Assembly: GCA_039881145.1 (NCBI GenBank)
Contig: JAYKKI010000032.1
Location: 11,399,501-11,463,500 of the forward strand
From: Druceiella hillmani
Lineage: Eukaryota > Arthropoda > Insecta > Lepidoptera > Hepialidae
Direction: 5' to 3'
Length of the DNA stretch: 64,000 bases
Shown: positions 11,951 to 24,419 of the stretch, piece by piece
How positions within the stretch are numbered: the stretch's first letter is position 1
Layout: each line of letters opens with the position of its first letter
Position numbers and translations under genes: made by a program
Notes under the pieces: generated by a model
Database searches by the model: none
What the model was told of the DNA's origin: nothing
The model's input: the letters and a program-made list of their open reading frames with translations, nothing else

Positions 11951-12967
11951 ATATAGGGCATAAATAAATAAGTGGACTTATTTCCCCAGATTAAATTTTC
12001 TTCAACAGGAAAGAAAAGAACATACGCGCTATAATCTTTTACAAGATGCTAAATACCATTAGACTTGTGTTTAAGATTGCCATTGAATGAGTATCTTTGT
12101 TTCATAAGGCAGGATTTAAAAACATGTATTTTTTTAATAGCCAGGTTTTAAATAAGGCAGACACATTACTTGCATGGAGTTACATATCCGTAAAATAACA
12201 CAATCACGTCGTAGATACTTAAAGCTTTTTATACTGCTCAGGGCGTTGAACATGCGGATATCTTCGTCAAAAGAAAATTCTCTGTCTTTTGGCCTGAATA
12301 CTTTCAAAAAGAATCTATTGAAAGAGTTAAAATATTTTTACAATTCATTATATATGAATTCGTTATTTTATAATAGCAAATACACATTGCACCACTGATT
12401 CATGGATTCATCTTTTCTCTACCCATAAACATAATGGGGATGATAAAATTGAATTTAGAATATAATACGTTAATATTTTGAATATAGATAAGGATGTTTT
12501 ATTTATAAGACAGCAATTTTGCTTTTGCCTTGCTTCCTCGTCGTTTTGGTATAAAACTATCACGTTAAGATATAATATATTAGACATTTCATAATATTTA
12601 AACTTTATTTTCATAAATCACATCAAGAAGAATCCTCTAAATTCTGGCATATATTGATGCAATTTTAATTATTTATATGTAAATATGTTATTAAATTTAA
12701 AACGTTAATTAAAAATAAAATGAACATCCCTATTTAATGGAAAATTATACACTTGGACACTAATGCCGTCTGTAAAAGAAAAATATGTATTTTGTGTTCT
12801 AGTTTTTTAATAAATGGTAATTTGATAATTAAAGAACACTAGACATAAATCATAATTTTAATGATTTCTACTGCCAGTGTCGAAAGTGCCTATCATATCC
12901 TTAATTTAATTAAAATTAGTACAGTTGATTTAGAGTCATGCTTGCACGACCTTCTTGTCATTATATA

Positions 12968-12998
<31 letters not shown>

Positions 12999-13400
12999 GC
13001 GTGTGTGTGTGTGTGTGTGTCTTTAGATATTCTGATAGTTGACACAAAATGGAAGCAAATACTTAAAATAATATTTTTAAGCTAATTATATACGTTGTAA
13101 ACGTGCACACATTCAAACTGACATTTGTTTGAATAGACCATAATTCCACCAATATTACTTGACTATTTTTGGATATACGCAACTGAATTTATTTACTAAT
13201 AACATTTATTTGAAAAATAGCCACCAAAAACTAAAATTCAAATTTACCAATTATTATATTACAACTTTAAACAGGGCCTTTTTTAAAGATTATGTTTATA
13301 TTATAAAATTGATGGCGAAACATATCGAAGATTGCTATTTAGATTGATATCAGTAACGTGAGCACGCAATAGATCATGTGATAGTCTACGTATTTACTAT
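11950..13400. other. Stretch without a copy elsewhere in the window
   Basis: AT-rich DNA without an internal paralogue in this window and without a recognisable gene. It contains the (GT)n(AT)n(GT)n run at 12961-13020. It may be an insertion or a remnant lost from the other units. Confidence 0.5.
12961..13020. repeat. Compound (GT)n(AT)n(GT)n microsatellite
   Basis: Two GT runs flank an AT run, followed by a sharp return to ordinary AT-rich sequence. The GT part is alternating purine-pyrimidine. Confidence 0.95.
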
Positions 13401-13423
13401 TATAATATTAACATTACATGAAG

Positions 13424-13598
13424 TCACAATTAAATGATACTACGTGGTGTAGTATTATATCTACTTTCTTTAATGTAATACAACGAAACCTAGGTCGTGG
13501 TAAAGAAATTAAAGAAAGTAGAAATAATACTACATCACGTAGTTTCATTTAATTGTGAAAACTGAATTTCTACAAAATTAATGCCAAATACATTCAAT
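13424..13598 (+). mobile_element. Short inverted-repeat element with 11-bp target duplication
   Basis: Flanked by ATTACATGAAG at 13413-13423 and 13599-13609. The element has about 50-bp terminal inverted repeats at 13424-13473 and 13509-13558, then a tail ending in ACATTCAAT that matches the tail of the element at 55405-55665. The hammerhead-like motif is reduced to its second half. The paralogous site near 33714 and another near 13884 lack the insertion, so its ends are defined. No coding capacity is present. It belongs to the same family as the elements at 2301, 37059, 43423 and 55405. Confidence 0.8.
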
Positions 13599-14397
13599 AT
13601 TACATGAAGTATTAAACATGATAGTGAGATTCCTGGTTGGTCTGTGTCCTAACGTGCTACATAATTTTCTCCCATTAGCCATTTAATTTCATTTATCAGA
13701 TAAAATTAGTGGAAGCAAATAAACATTTTATATTACAATTTTTAACATGGCATTTCGTAACGATTATATTTATATTTTAAATTGGTTGCAAACCATATCG
13801 AAGGATGCTAGTTAGATTGATATCAGTGACGTGAGTATGCAGTAGATCAGGTGATAGTCTACGTATTTACTATTATAATATTAACATTACATAAAGTATT
13901 AAATATGACATTGACTTGTCTCTCGCAAGATTCATCTGTTGGTCTGTGTTCTAACATGCCAAATAATTTTCTAGAATTAGCCATTTAATATCGTTTATCA
14001 GATAAAATTAATGGAAGCCAATAAACATCAGTCTTAATTTGCGACACACATTACTACAAAAGATTTATCTACATTTATTCTTATTAACTAACCATGTAAT
14101 GTAGTTAACAAACAATTTTAACTAACATAAAGACACATTTCCCGTTCCTGCGCTTTTACTAAAAATCAAGACAGGATTTCCAGTAAAAACGTCAACAGAA
14201 TTGGTTCCTCCCAGCGAGAATAAAATAAATTTCCATTTCAATTATTAAAACTGGATAGGAATAAGCTATAACAATAGTAACTGAATACAATACTTAGTTA
14301 CTTACGCAAAGTAAATAAGGCTGGAAAATATAAAGGGAAACTTTTATGGATGACGATAAAGCCACCATTACGCAAATGTCACGTGTAATCAAAGGTC

Positions 14398-14441
14398 GCC
14401 TCACCATTACCTTTTATACCGTATTTTCTTTTCAGGTAAGT
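14398..14441 (+). other. Recursive-splice-site-like core 3
   Basis: TTTTCTTTTCAG ends at 14435 with GTAAGT directly after it (14436-14441). The upstream open frame is shifted here by a missing A, while the splice-like bases are intact. Confidence 0.5.
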
Positions 14442-14469
14442 ATTGCAGTATTGATGCGATAACGTAAAT

Positions 14470-14638
14470 GTTGAATAAAGACTACGGACGCATGTTATTA
14501 ATTCCAGCTTTGAAAATCTAATTCAAATAGAACATGTCTTACGTAGGATGTGCGAATATTTTGAAAGGATGAATTTCATTCTGTAAATTATTACAAAGGT
14601 AATAAAAAACCTTTCCAGTGGAACTCGAACTACGAGTG

Positions 14639-14689
<51 letters not shown>

Positions 14690-14730
14690 TAAATATATAT
14701 ATACATATATATATATATAAATATATATAT

Positions 14731-14781
<51 letters not shown>

Positions 14782-15665
14782 ACCTACCACAAATTTTTAA
14801 TCTATTAGAAAGATAAATATATTGCCTACTATGCCTTTCACAGGCGCAGAGTTTAAAATGTTTTTATAGGATTTAACTACAAATTAACAATCTACGGATT
14901 TTTTCTTTTACTTGGGCTGTGAGACAGTATGTGTGTAGCAAAATTTCATGATTCTAGATCAAATGAATGTAACCTATAGGTTTTGACTTATTTGCGAGTG
15001 TCAAAATGTACGACATAAATATTCATATTTTCAGAGCAATTTTTTATTGCATTTACTTAGAAGCCTGACGTGTTACAGCTCTAAAATACGGTCGCTTTAA
15101 TATGAATTTTTACTGAATACCTCTACCTCTCCTTATACCACTCTTAACACCTCTCTCTTATCCTTATACCTTTCTTAATACATCTCTTTTTTTCAGGAAC
15201 GTATTTCAACTAACCGTTTCTGAAAAAAAGAATCTTAACAGACCGACAGATGGACAACGAAGTGATCAATTATGGGTTTCTTTTTTCCTTTTGAGGTACA
15301 GAACCCTAAGAATGTATAAACAATTAAAAGTGTACACGTTACGCGAAATCGATTGAAATTATTTTGTTAATGGTCGATTGAATATTTGCATTATCTCAAG
15401 TGCGTTTATTGACTGCAGTATAAAAATAAAATGAAACCACTATTATCATACAAATTTGCACAGTTTAAAGCTATTACAGCCATATAAGTTATCCATAATT
15501 CTATTAAAATTATAAATGAAGGATTTTTTATTTCACAAATCATTTTAAAATTTAATGAATCTGAAACGAAGTTTCGAGATAAGATATAGGTTATATTAAG
15601 TAAATTATATACAAATTGTCTATGATATAATTAAGACTTTTACTAGAAGCAGGTACCCACAAAAT
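14470..15665 (+). repeat. Junction block leading into unit copy 2
   Basis: Matches the blocks after cores 6, 7 and 8. It contains an (AT)n run (14639-14779) and a reverse-orientation relic of the interspersed repeat (about 14880-15310), recognisable by TTTTTTTCAGGAACG and CCTTTTGAGGTACAGAACCC. It ends in the phrase that opens the next unit. No gene is present. Confidence 0.75.
14639..14779. repeat. Interrupted (AT)n microsatellite
   Basis: The longest AT run in the window, with ACATAT, AAATAT and CCATAT interruptions. It lies in the junction block after core 3; the blocks after cores 6-8 lack a comparable run at this point. Confidence 0.95.
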
Positions 15666-17116
15666 TTCATCTCGATACGTTTTAAATTGCAAAATCAGTG
15701 AGGCTGTGACGAATGAATGAATTTTAGATAATTGTAAGTTGATAATTTGACGAGAGAAACTACAAAAAAAAACAAATTCCTATAGATTAGCGTATTTTGC
15801 AAATATCTTATTTAAGTGCTGAGTAAACTTTGCGGATAATTTATTAATCCTTCGAGACGAGTTTCAAACTCAGTTTGAAAATGATGTGACATTGTGAGAA
15901 GGACTCCGTGATTTAAAATAAAAGACACGATAATCGTGTATAATTAACTCGTTAAAAAATTAAATGTATATTAAACTTAATGAAACTTTAACACTGAAAT
16001 AAATATATTAAGCATAACAAACAATAGACACTCAATGAATAATACAATTACGTAGCAAATGTTTGGTAATATTTGCATTTAAGAAATATATATGCAAAAT
16101 TTTAGTAAGGTGGATTTTTCGAAATTCTGTAAAGAAACAATTTAATGTTATGAATGAACTGTCTAGCAAAAAAGGCTGTGCAATTTCTAACTGATCGTAG
16201 AAAAAACGAATAGAAACGAAGAAATAATTACAAATTTTGAATCTCCTATTGATAGGTACACTATGATGGACTATTATATACTCTGTACTATGATAGATAC
16301 ATAGATTACGCCGTATAAATAAATTAAGTAACAATTAATTTAACTCTGTAATGCGCTACATATACGTCTCTTTCAGCACATACAGTGCATTACAGAATAT
16401 TTTTATGCCGCAAGTGTTAGAGAAAAGATATTAACAGCCACTATACATTTATTTTTAATTTTTGTAATTATAATTTACAAAAGATAATAAAAAATAAACT
16501 AATTACTTGGCAGTACATAGCAGTACTAATTACTTGGCAGTATTTTAAATAGAAGAAGTACGGACTACATACCCACACATTTATTAAAACAATGACCCAC
16601 TTGGAGTAGCGACGAAATAAATAAATATTTACTACGTACATTTTTACATTTCCTAACTTTTTGTGGTGATTAGATAAACAGTAACTCGTGTATTATTCAA
16701 ATACAACAACTTCAAGTTGTTAATTAACTCTAGCATTAGAAGTTCTCGAATAACATGATTATGTAATTAAATAAAACCCAATCAGTACCAATGAAAGTTT
16801 CTAGCTCTAAAATATTTCATGAACATTTTTCACGTGCCCTTAAGATGATATAATTATATATTATATACTAATTCATTCTTCAAAAGGTCTTTTGAAGTGT
16901 GTTACTTTTTCGTAGGTCAATTACTATCAGAGTTAATTCGCATTAAAAAACCACTTTTGTAAACAATTTGACTGTTCCCAATTGAAACTTTCTTAGCGAT
17001 GAAAGTCCTATTATAGTAAATAAGTACAAGCCGTAATATGAGAGATTCAACACAGCCGGAAGCGGAACATCGTAAAACTGTCATTAAGTTTTAAATGCTT
17101 GAACAGTTTGTTTCAG

Positions 17117-17265
17117 TCGCACACTATATTAGGACACTTTGTTCTGCCAAACCGCGAGTTCTTTCAAAGATTGACCTAATTGCGACACTTCGTTCCACCA
17201 AATCTCTATTTGAGACAGCTCGCGTCCATGCTGTCTGAAGGCGAAGAGTAATTTAACACTGTTTG
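17117..17265 (+). other. 149-nt candidate exon, copy 2
   Basis: Preceded by TTTGTTTCAG and followed by GTGAGT (17266-17271), both good splice consensus. The frame beginning at the third base is open for 39 codons and then has TGA near the end. There is no indel relative to the four homologous blocks, although the surrounding DNA has many. I do not recognise the encoded peptide. It could be a non-coding or terminal exon, or simply a conserved non-exonic element. Confidence 0.4.
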
Positions 17266-18339
17266 GTGAGTTCTGTTTTTGTGTCTATTAATTTTAGCTT
17301 AAAGTCACTTTATTTCTTTTACTACGTAAAATGTTATCATTAAAGCGCAATGGCTATTAAAGTTAAACTTATTATCGCATAGCAACGTAATAATTTCCTT
17401 AAAGTATAATCAGGATAACTCGTGTGCCATTAACATGACGACAGTTAACATGGTACATTCGGCTACGCGGAATCATTTTCAGAATATGAAATAATTATGA
17501 TTATTTATACTAAAGGTCTCGGTGTAAAGAGACAAAAAGTGTCAAATTAAATTATTATTTGAATATTATTAACAAGTAACTGTGCCGTCGCCACTGTTCC
17601 ACTGTGTCTGTTCGCCTGGACTTCGGCATAAGAAAAATTATTAGGAATTTTTGGGATTTTTTTTCTGCCAGAAATCTGAACAAAAAGTTTATTAAAAATA
17701 CTAATAGATGGCTTTGGCAGCACCATTTTGTAATATACCTATGAACATAAAGTTTACAAAAACACTAATAGATATCGTTTATATTAGGCAAAACCAATAT
17801 TGCAATATTCACCAAGTCGTATGTTTTTATATCCGTAATATCCAAATAAAAAGTTTCCTGTAGATTGCTCCTGCATATAAATTATTACCATACTACATTG
17901 TACTAAATCCGTGTAGTATATTTTGATTGATTGAAGAACTAATTCACACACAGACAGTCAGACAATTCTATAAACAGGTTTTCTGGCTTCTACTATCATT
18001 TTTTACGCAAAATCTAATACTAATTTTAAAATATTTTTCACGTACCCAATTCACTCTTACAATTTTATTATGTGTGGACATTATATTTCAGTTATATTTG
18101 TTGGCATACATCCCTCGCCAATATTAGAGAACTGACATTATACCAACAATTTTTGGTAAATATAATGAATGAACAGTATTATGTCCTCCCAAATTTGTAT
18201 TACATAAAATACAACACATTTAATACAAATAAAATTTCATATTGGGTGGTAAATCGTATATCTGGTGTAGCTTCTACAATTAAATAATCAGATGATGAGA
18301 AGCGATAATAAGAAGGGTATGTACAATCCCAATTACTTC

Positions 18340-18387
<48 letters not shown>

Positions 18388-18388
18388 T
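18340..18388. repeat. (AT)n microsatellite, unit copy 2
   Basis: Short AT run with a few GTATGTATG interruptions, at the homologous position of the run at 4703. Confidence 0.93.
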
Positions 18389-18696
18389 ATTGACTGTACT
18401 CTTCTACTTATGCTCTCACCTTAATATGCAAAATAGTTTGCCGATTTTAATTTTTCTGCTGGCTTAGCAATATTCTAAATCTATTTATTTACAACATAAA
18501 AAAAACTTTTGTTGATAGTGAAATGTTTGTAGTCAACCCAGAAACTGATGAAACTCTGTAGATCGTCATTAATCAATAAATAACATTCATTTTTATTATT
18601 TACTCGCGCTTTTAAATATTTAACAATTTTATAATTCTTTGAATCGTCTCAACGTATCAATAATCATAATCAATTCATACTCACTTTGGTTGACTT

Positions 18697-18821
18697 TTAT
18701 CTCCGGTTCCGGGACACAAGACTTCCAATCAGTTGTTGCAAAAAAAAGGGTCCAACGTATTCTGTAATTTGAAAAAATTATTGTCGAAATCGACTGGAGG
18801 ATTTTCAGTGGGTAACAACAT
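18697..18821 (-). pseudogene. Decayed coding relic, unit copy 2
   Basis: Minus-strand homologue of the relic at 5133-5258. The first part still reads LLPTENPPVDFDNNFFKLQN, then a T run one base shorter shifts the frame before the QQLI segment. This indicates decay without constraint in this copy. Confidence 0.4.
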
Positions 18822-19249
18822 AGGTTATGATATACAACTTATATATATTACTATTCAAAACGATTGCACGCCAACTTTGTATATTTCGTATGTATACATC
18901 TTATATTAATTTTCAATACTACGCAAGTAGATAGTACAAAAGAAGTAAAAACCGAAAGGATGGATTGTATCAAAGATTAAGAAAAGACTGCATCGTGAAT
19001 TACAGGAGTGAGAAAATAAGTAGTAAAATATGATTATTAGAAGTTTATCCGTTTTATGTTTCTTAAAGCTTGGGGGGAAATAAATTGGGAGAAAATTATT
19101 TTTGAAACCTTTAATCGATACAGGAAACTATATTCACAGCTATATTCATTTTCTAATATTGTGAAAACGACAAACGATAGAAAATATTTAAGAATAAATT
19201 TTACTACATTATGTCTGATATATCGTTGAGTCTCTTTTTGCTGACGTTA

Positions 19250-20042
19250 CTCAATATTCTATTTATCTGAATGCAATAAAAGGTGTGAATCATAAAACTC
19301 TTATAACTCTTACAGGATCACGTCTGCTATCTTTCAATCGATCTGCTTATCTTTCAGTCAAGACCCCTTTTTTCAGGAAAGTGTAGACGTATCAAATTGA
19401 AATGAATATCAAATATTAAATCTACGGACCCTTGGAGCTATAAAATAATCAAGCGTCTAAGTTAGCGCTATAAATAAAACTGAAAGTACGGACATTTATA
19501 CCGCATATTTTGACACTTTCAAGTAAATCAAAACCTATAGAGTACTCTCTGTTGACCTAGAATCATGAATTTTCCTGCAAGAAAGCTGGCATTACTGAAT
19601 ATTCTATTTATTTGAATTCAACAAAAGGTGTGAATTATAAAAAATAATTTATTGAAAAATATTCGGCGTATATTAGAAAATTATAATTTTATCAAAAGGC
19701 AAATTAAAAATTAAATTTTACTTTTTTGACGATTTTGAACTTTTTTAGGGTTCCGGATCTCAAAAGGAAGAAAGGAACCATTGTAGGATCACTTCGTTTT
19801 CTGCCTATCTTTCAGTCAAGACCCGTTTTTCAGGAAGCGTAGAGGTATCAAGTGGAAATTAATATCAAATATTGAGTCTACCGTTACTTGGAGTTATAAA
19901 AAAATCAAGCGTCTAAGTTAACGAAATAAAAAAAATCTAAAAGTACTGCTATTTATGCCGCATATTTTGATACTCAAGTGAATCTTAACCTATAGGGTAC
20001 TTTCCGTTGACCTGCAATAATAAATTTTTCTGCAAAAAAAAG
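19250..20042 (+). mobile_element. Interspersed repeat, two tandem units (copy 2)
   Basis: Same family as 5672-7165. A shortened first unit (near 19250) is followed by a fuller second unit (near 19600), which has the TTAGGGTTCC, CAGGAAGCGTAGAGG and CCGTTGACCT landmarks in order. No coding domain is present. Confidence 0.62.
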
Positions 20043-20439
20043 GTCTTATAGCACAAGTAAAGAAAAAAACTAATATTCGTAAATAATGTAATAGAAATAT
20101 TATGTAGTTTAAATGTTTACCAGTGCTCATATGCATACCGAGCACTTGCATTACAAATTCTACTCGTTCTTAGCAGGTTTTTTCTCCTTCATCAGAGGTT
20201 TTTACTAAAGATCAAGACATATTTCCAGCAAAAACGTAAGCTCATTTTGTACATGACATAGCCAAAGAAATAAATTTCCATATCATTTAATGAAAGCTGC
20301 AAGTAATTACTCACAAGAGTAATATATGGAATACTTAGTTATTTGTCCAAAGTAAATAAGTCTGGAAAATGTACAAGAAAACTTTTATGGATGGCGATAA
20401 AAGCCGCCATTACGCAAACGTCACGTTTAATCAATGCTC

Positions 20440-20483
20440 GCTTCACCAGTTCCTTTTATACTGTATTTTCTTTTCGGGTAAGT
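20440..20483 (+). other. Recursive-splice-site-like core 4, acceptor altered
   Basis: The pyrimidine tract TTTTCTTTTC is intact, but the acceptor AG is GG here (CGG at 20475-20477), followed by intact GTAAGT (20478-20483). This copy could act only as a 5' splice site, or not at all. Confidence 0.45.
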
Positions 20484-21616
20484 ATTGCAGTATTGAGGAG
20501 GCAACGTAAACGTTGAATAGCAGTTACAGATGCACGCTTCTTAAGGTAGAGTCACAAAAACTAACTTGGTCACAGTTACCATTTTTATATTCGGCAGCAT
20601 GGAATCTTGAGTCAATTAATGACAAAGATGTATCATAATTATGTTTATTAAAAGTATGGGTGTAAGGAAATAGAGAAAATAAAATTAAATTATGCGTTGA
20701 ATATCTTTTATTTTATTATTTCCATTATATTTATTAACATATATCACTCGCCGAGATTGGCGAATTAGCGTGATACCAACCATTTTTAGCGAACATTGCA
20801 AAAGAGGAAATTTTTCACTAATATTTTTAAAGTACTTTCGTCATATTTTGTCATCTCAAATTTTTAAATAGATGCTAGAAGCATTGGCGAGAAATTCAAC
20901 AGTTCTTCAGATTCCATAATAGTTATTTTTGCGACAATTATTTAGAGAGAGTAAAGTTTCGTGACGGGCAGAAGAATAGGTTATTGAATACTGAGAAGAT
21001 GAGAAGTGATAAAAAAGTGTGTCCTATCTCAAAACCTTTACATGCACTAGAAATTGGTATAGTACATTAGTGGAGGAGCATAGTCAACACTGTGCTTTTC
21101 CGCTAATACTCTCACTTTAATTTGGTAGTTTCCTGATTTTAATTTATCTGAAATTTTGAAATATTCCAAACCTTATTATGCACATCAGTGCTAAAATTAC
21201 AAGAAAATTTGTGCATTTTCTATCTTGAAATTAACCCAGAAATTGATGAAACTCTTCAGGCTCTTATTCATCATCAGCTTATCAATGAGTAATATTTCAA
21301 ATTGTTATTTATTCATATTTTTAATTATTTATCAGTTCAATATTCATCGAAACATCAGATTTGTTTTATTGCCATATGATGTATTTATGTTTAACACATT
21401 TAATATATTTATGCTTAACTTTATTGTGAACAATAATATTTTGAACTTTTTCTTCAATTATATATATAGTTTTTATTTTTTATAAAAGTTAAAAGCAATC
21501 ACAATGAAAGAAAGGCTTTGAAATGAAAGAAAAACAGCAAGGTGATTTCATATGGTTAAAAATCTTTTCGTTGAATTATAATGTAAAAATTAAGGAAACA
21601 ACTTAGCAAAATGTTA

Positions 21617-21620
<4 letters not shown>

Positions 21621-21695
<75 letters not shown>

Positions 21696-21718
21696 TAAAA
21701 ATATATATATATATATAC
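21621..21718. repeat. (AT)n microsatellite in the middle block of copy 2
   Basis: Long AT run with ACATAT and AAAATAT breaks. The homologous place in copy 1 (near 8825) has only TATATATAAT, so the run expanded after the two units separated. Confidence 0.95.
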
Positions 21719-22479
21719 TACTACTGAGTATGATGACAAAATTTAAGCCTGACACAATTTAAATGAAAGGCTGATCACGTTTACATTAAATTGTGGGTGG
21801 ATTATAATTATAAAAGAGAGAGCTGCGTGAGACAACATAGTTTATTTCCGCACGTAAATCCCATCCGTGATGAGCCAGGTTTCGTATGGGTATTCTAGTT
21901 GGACCTTTTTTATCTTTTATAGTTACGACAGGTTTATTGTCATATTTTTTTTACGTTTACATTGCTGTGATGTTCCTGAAAACAGTTACTGGTTATAGTA
22001 AGTTCGTAAACATGGGAAAACTATAAAAAAACTTCAAGTATGAAAATAAATATTCAACGTCACTATTTAATTTTAATTGCACTAATTAAAATATTGCACT
22101 GATTACTTTTGACGTATCTATTTATATTTACCGTATTTATTTGAAAGTGTCATAAAATTATTTAAATTTGGTACAGAGGCATTCGAAAATGATCAACTAG
22201 TAAGTAAGTATGTATATCATGTAAAAATTGAATCAAGGATTGTGTTTATAAATGCCAGGTATTAATGTCATTTTTTATATTTGTTTCACGTTTGTAAAAT
22301 AATCTGAAATGACAAAGATGAACTTAGAAAAGCAAGCTTACAACGAGTGTGACCAGGCGGTGTTACCGAATACTCAATCATTTACAGATAAGGAAAAATT
22401 AGAAAAATATTTCTAATAAAGCTCGAGGAGTAATCGAAAAACAATAAAGGAAGAAAGAGAGGTTAGCAATAAAAAAATT

Positions 22480-23720
22480 AAATGCCAGAAATGTTTTTTC
22501 AATGCAATAGGCAGCGATTTCAATCAGGCTAGTTACATAGTTAGTAGATATGTATTATTTTGAACATAATTTTTCAGACCTAACTTCTGACATTTGTTCT
22601 GGTGTTCTGGAAACGCGATTCATGCTATGATAATCTGCTCTAAAATTCCGTGCAAATAATTTATAAAATATTTAATTAAACATGTTCCACTACTTTTAAA
22701 AATTATAACAACCCATTCGGTGTTCCATGCGGGGACATAATTTCTTTAGAGTTTATGTTCACTGCTGTGCTCTTGTAAATCTTAAAATTTCTTTAAAATC
22801 CATCAAACGCGAAAAAAAAAGAAATAAACAAACAAGGTTTCCTCTTTATTATATTTGTAAAGTAAAAGAAATATAACCAACCCTTTTCATTTGAAATAAT
22901 AAATCTATCGTCTCCTTCATCTCTACAGCTGATTTCCAGTCTATGCTGTCTGAGCCAATTTCCACCATTTCGACAAATCCGACGCCACGGTTCTCCATCT
23001 GTTGGATATTCTTATAGATTAGTACATGACTTATATAATTTAAATATTAACAATTTCAACTTCTCATTTTCAAGTTTAGTCACGTTTTCATCAAACTCAA
23101 TAATTAAGATGGCGTAATAATTCTAAACCATTCTAAAAACTTTTTCGAAATGTTGTGCTAATACCTCGCGACCAATATACGCTACGTACATTTAGACAAG
23201 CTTCATTAGTTTACAGTTTTGCATTAATACTCAATAATTAAATTATGAAGTTTTATTGCACGAATAGCCTTACAGATATTAACTTAAAAAATATTATCGT
23301 TCGCGTGTAACAAGTTATCAACGTATTTCCGCTTATGATGTGTCTAGTAGTTACGTACATTCGGATAGCCAAATTCATGTGACATAAAATGTGATATTGG
23401 TAAGAACTTCTAAAATCTATCGTAGAATGTAGAGTACAATATTTATCACAATCAACCCTTCTCTTCTTTTCAACTTATGAAGAGTTTCTGAAATCTGTTA
23501 AAATCTAAGTTTATTTTACAAATCAATATATGCATAAGGAAAAAAGAATATACTCGCACTAGAATTCGTACTACAGTGGGATCGTGCACGTCATGCTTCA
23601 CATAAACATTTAAGGGTACGTAGTATTTCTAATAAATAATTTATAAATATTAATATTATATTTCATATTTTTGCTACGAAAAACGCCCTTATTTTTATAA
23701 AGGTTCAATATTACTGGGAA
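22480..23720. other. Segment retained in copy 2, lost from copy 1
   Basis: Copy 1 passes directly from the middle block to the next one near 9520, whereas copy 2 has about 1.2 kb between them. The first bases (GAGGTTAGCAATAA...ATGCCAGAAA) are recognisably similar to 46900-46935 in copy 5, so the segment is probably ancestral and was deleted from copy 1 between short matching AGAA sequences. Part of it (22915-23015) is clearly less AT-rich than its surroundings and holds the candidate exon listed separately. Confidence 0.5.
22794..22998 (-). other. Candidate coding exon or gene fragment
   Basis: The minus strand has an acceptor-like CTAAT...CCAACAG just upstream of 22998. An open frame begins before it and runs to a stop near 22794. 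The first half reads as protein-like: DGEPWRRICRNGGNWLRQHR, then a segment with CRDEGDD and FIISNEKGW. The latter half is rich in F, Y and K, as expected of AT-rich non-coding DNA, so any exon would end around 22880. No consensus GTRAGT donor is evident there. Local GC content is raised. I do not recognise the protein family, and a transposon-derived fragment is equally possible. Confidence 0.25.
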
Positions 23721-24334
23721 CAGGGATAAAGAAGAACAATGTATTTTTGGCACGTTTGTGAAAATAGCATATTTAATATAATAGCAAATTTTTTTAGCTA
23801 TCCTTTTCAAATTATAAAACACACGATATATGAAATTGAAAAAAAAGGAATTTCGGGTACCTTCCCGCAAATTTCCGTATAAGTATTTATTATTTATTAA
23901 CACGGCGCTAACGTGTTAAATAATTTCCATTGTCATTAGCCATTGAATATCTTTTATCAGATCTGTATACATACTTCATAAAATTAATGAAGGCAAATAA
24001 ACATCAGTTTTAATTTGCGTCAAACATTACCAGAAAACATTTATCTACATTTACTCTTGATAACTAGTTGCCTAACGCAGTTAACAATTAACTAAAATAA
24101 AGTCTCATTTCCTGTGCCCCCTTTCCACTAGAAACCAAGACTGGATTTCTAGTAAAAATGTAAACAGAATTTGTACATAACAATAAGAACGAAATAAATT
24201 TCCATTTCAATTATTAAAACTGGAAAAGAATGAGATATGTAATAATAAATATGGAAAATGTAAGTAATAAATTTGGAAAATGTAAAAGGCGATAAAAGCC
24301 ACCATTACGTATATGTCACGTTTAATCAAATGTC

Positions 24335-24377
24335 GCCTCACAATTTCCTTTAACGCCGTATTATCTTTTAGGTAAGT
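24335..24377 (+). other. Recursive-splice-site-like core 5
   Basis: The tract TTATCTTTTAG ends at 24371 (TAG rather than CAG, still a valid acceptor), directly followed by GTAAGT (24372-24377). The upstream frame is shifted by a missing base, while the splice-like bases remain. Confidence 0.5.
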
Positions 24378-24419
24378 ATTGCAGTATTGAAGCGGTAGGT
24401 AAATGTTGAATAACGATTA

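Larger units (their letters stand above)
1..15665 (+). repeat. Tandem array, major unit copy 1 (longest form)
   Basis: This is the first and longest unit of the head-to-tail array; its left edge lies outside the window. Order seen: AT-rich block with the 149-nt candidate exon (1-4702), (AT)n run, block with a decayed minus-strand coding relic (4814-5640), triplicated interspersed repeat (5672-7165), splice-like core 1, block 7680-9520, block 9520-10080, core 2, a block (10270-11950) that is a diverged paralogue of the unit junction, a stretch 11950-13400 with no copy elsewhere in the window, block 13400-14285, core 3, then a junction block (14470-15660). Homology to the other units was judged by eye from long shared phrases such as the GAGGCTGTGACGGATG motif near the unit start. 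No intact gene is seen. Confidence 0.85.
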
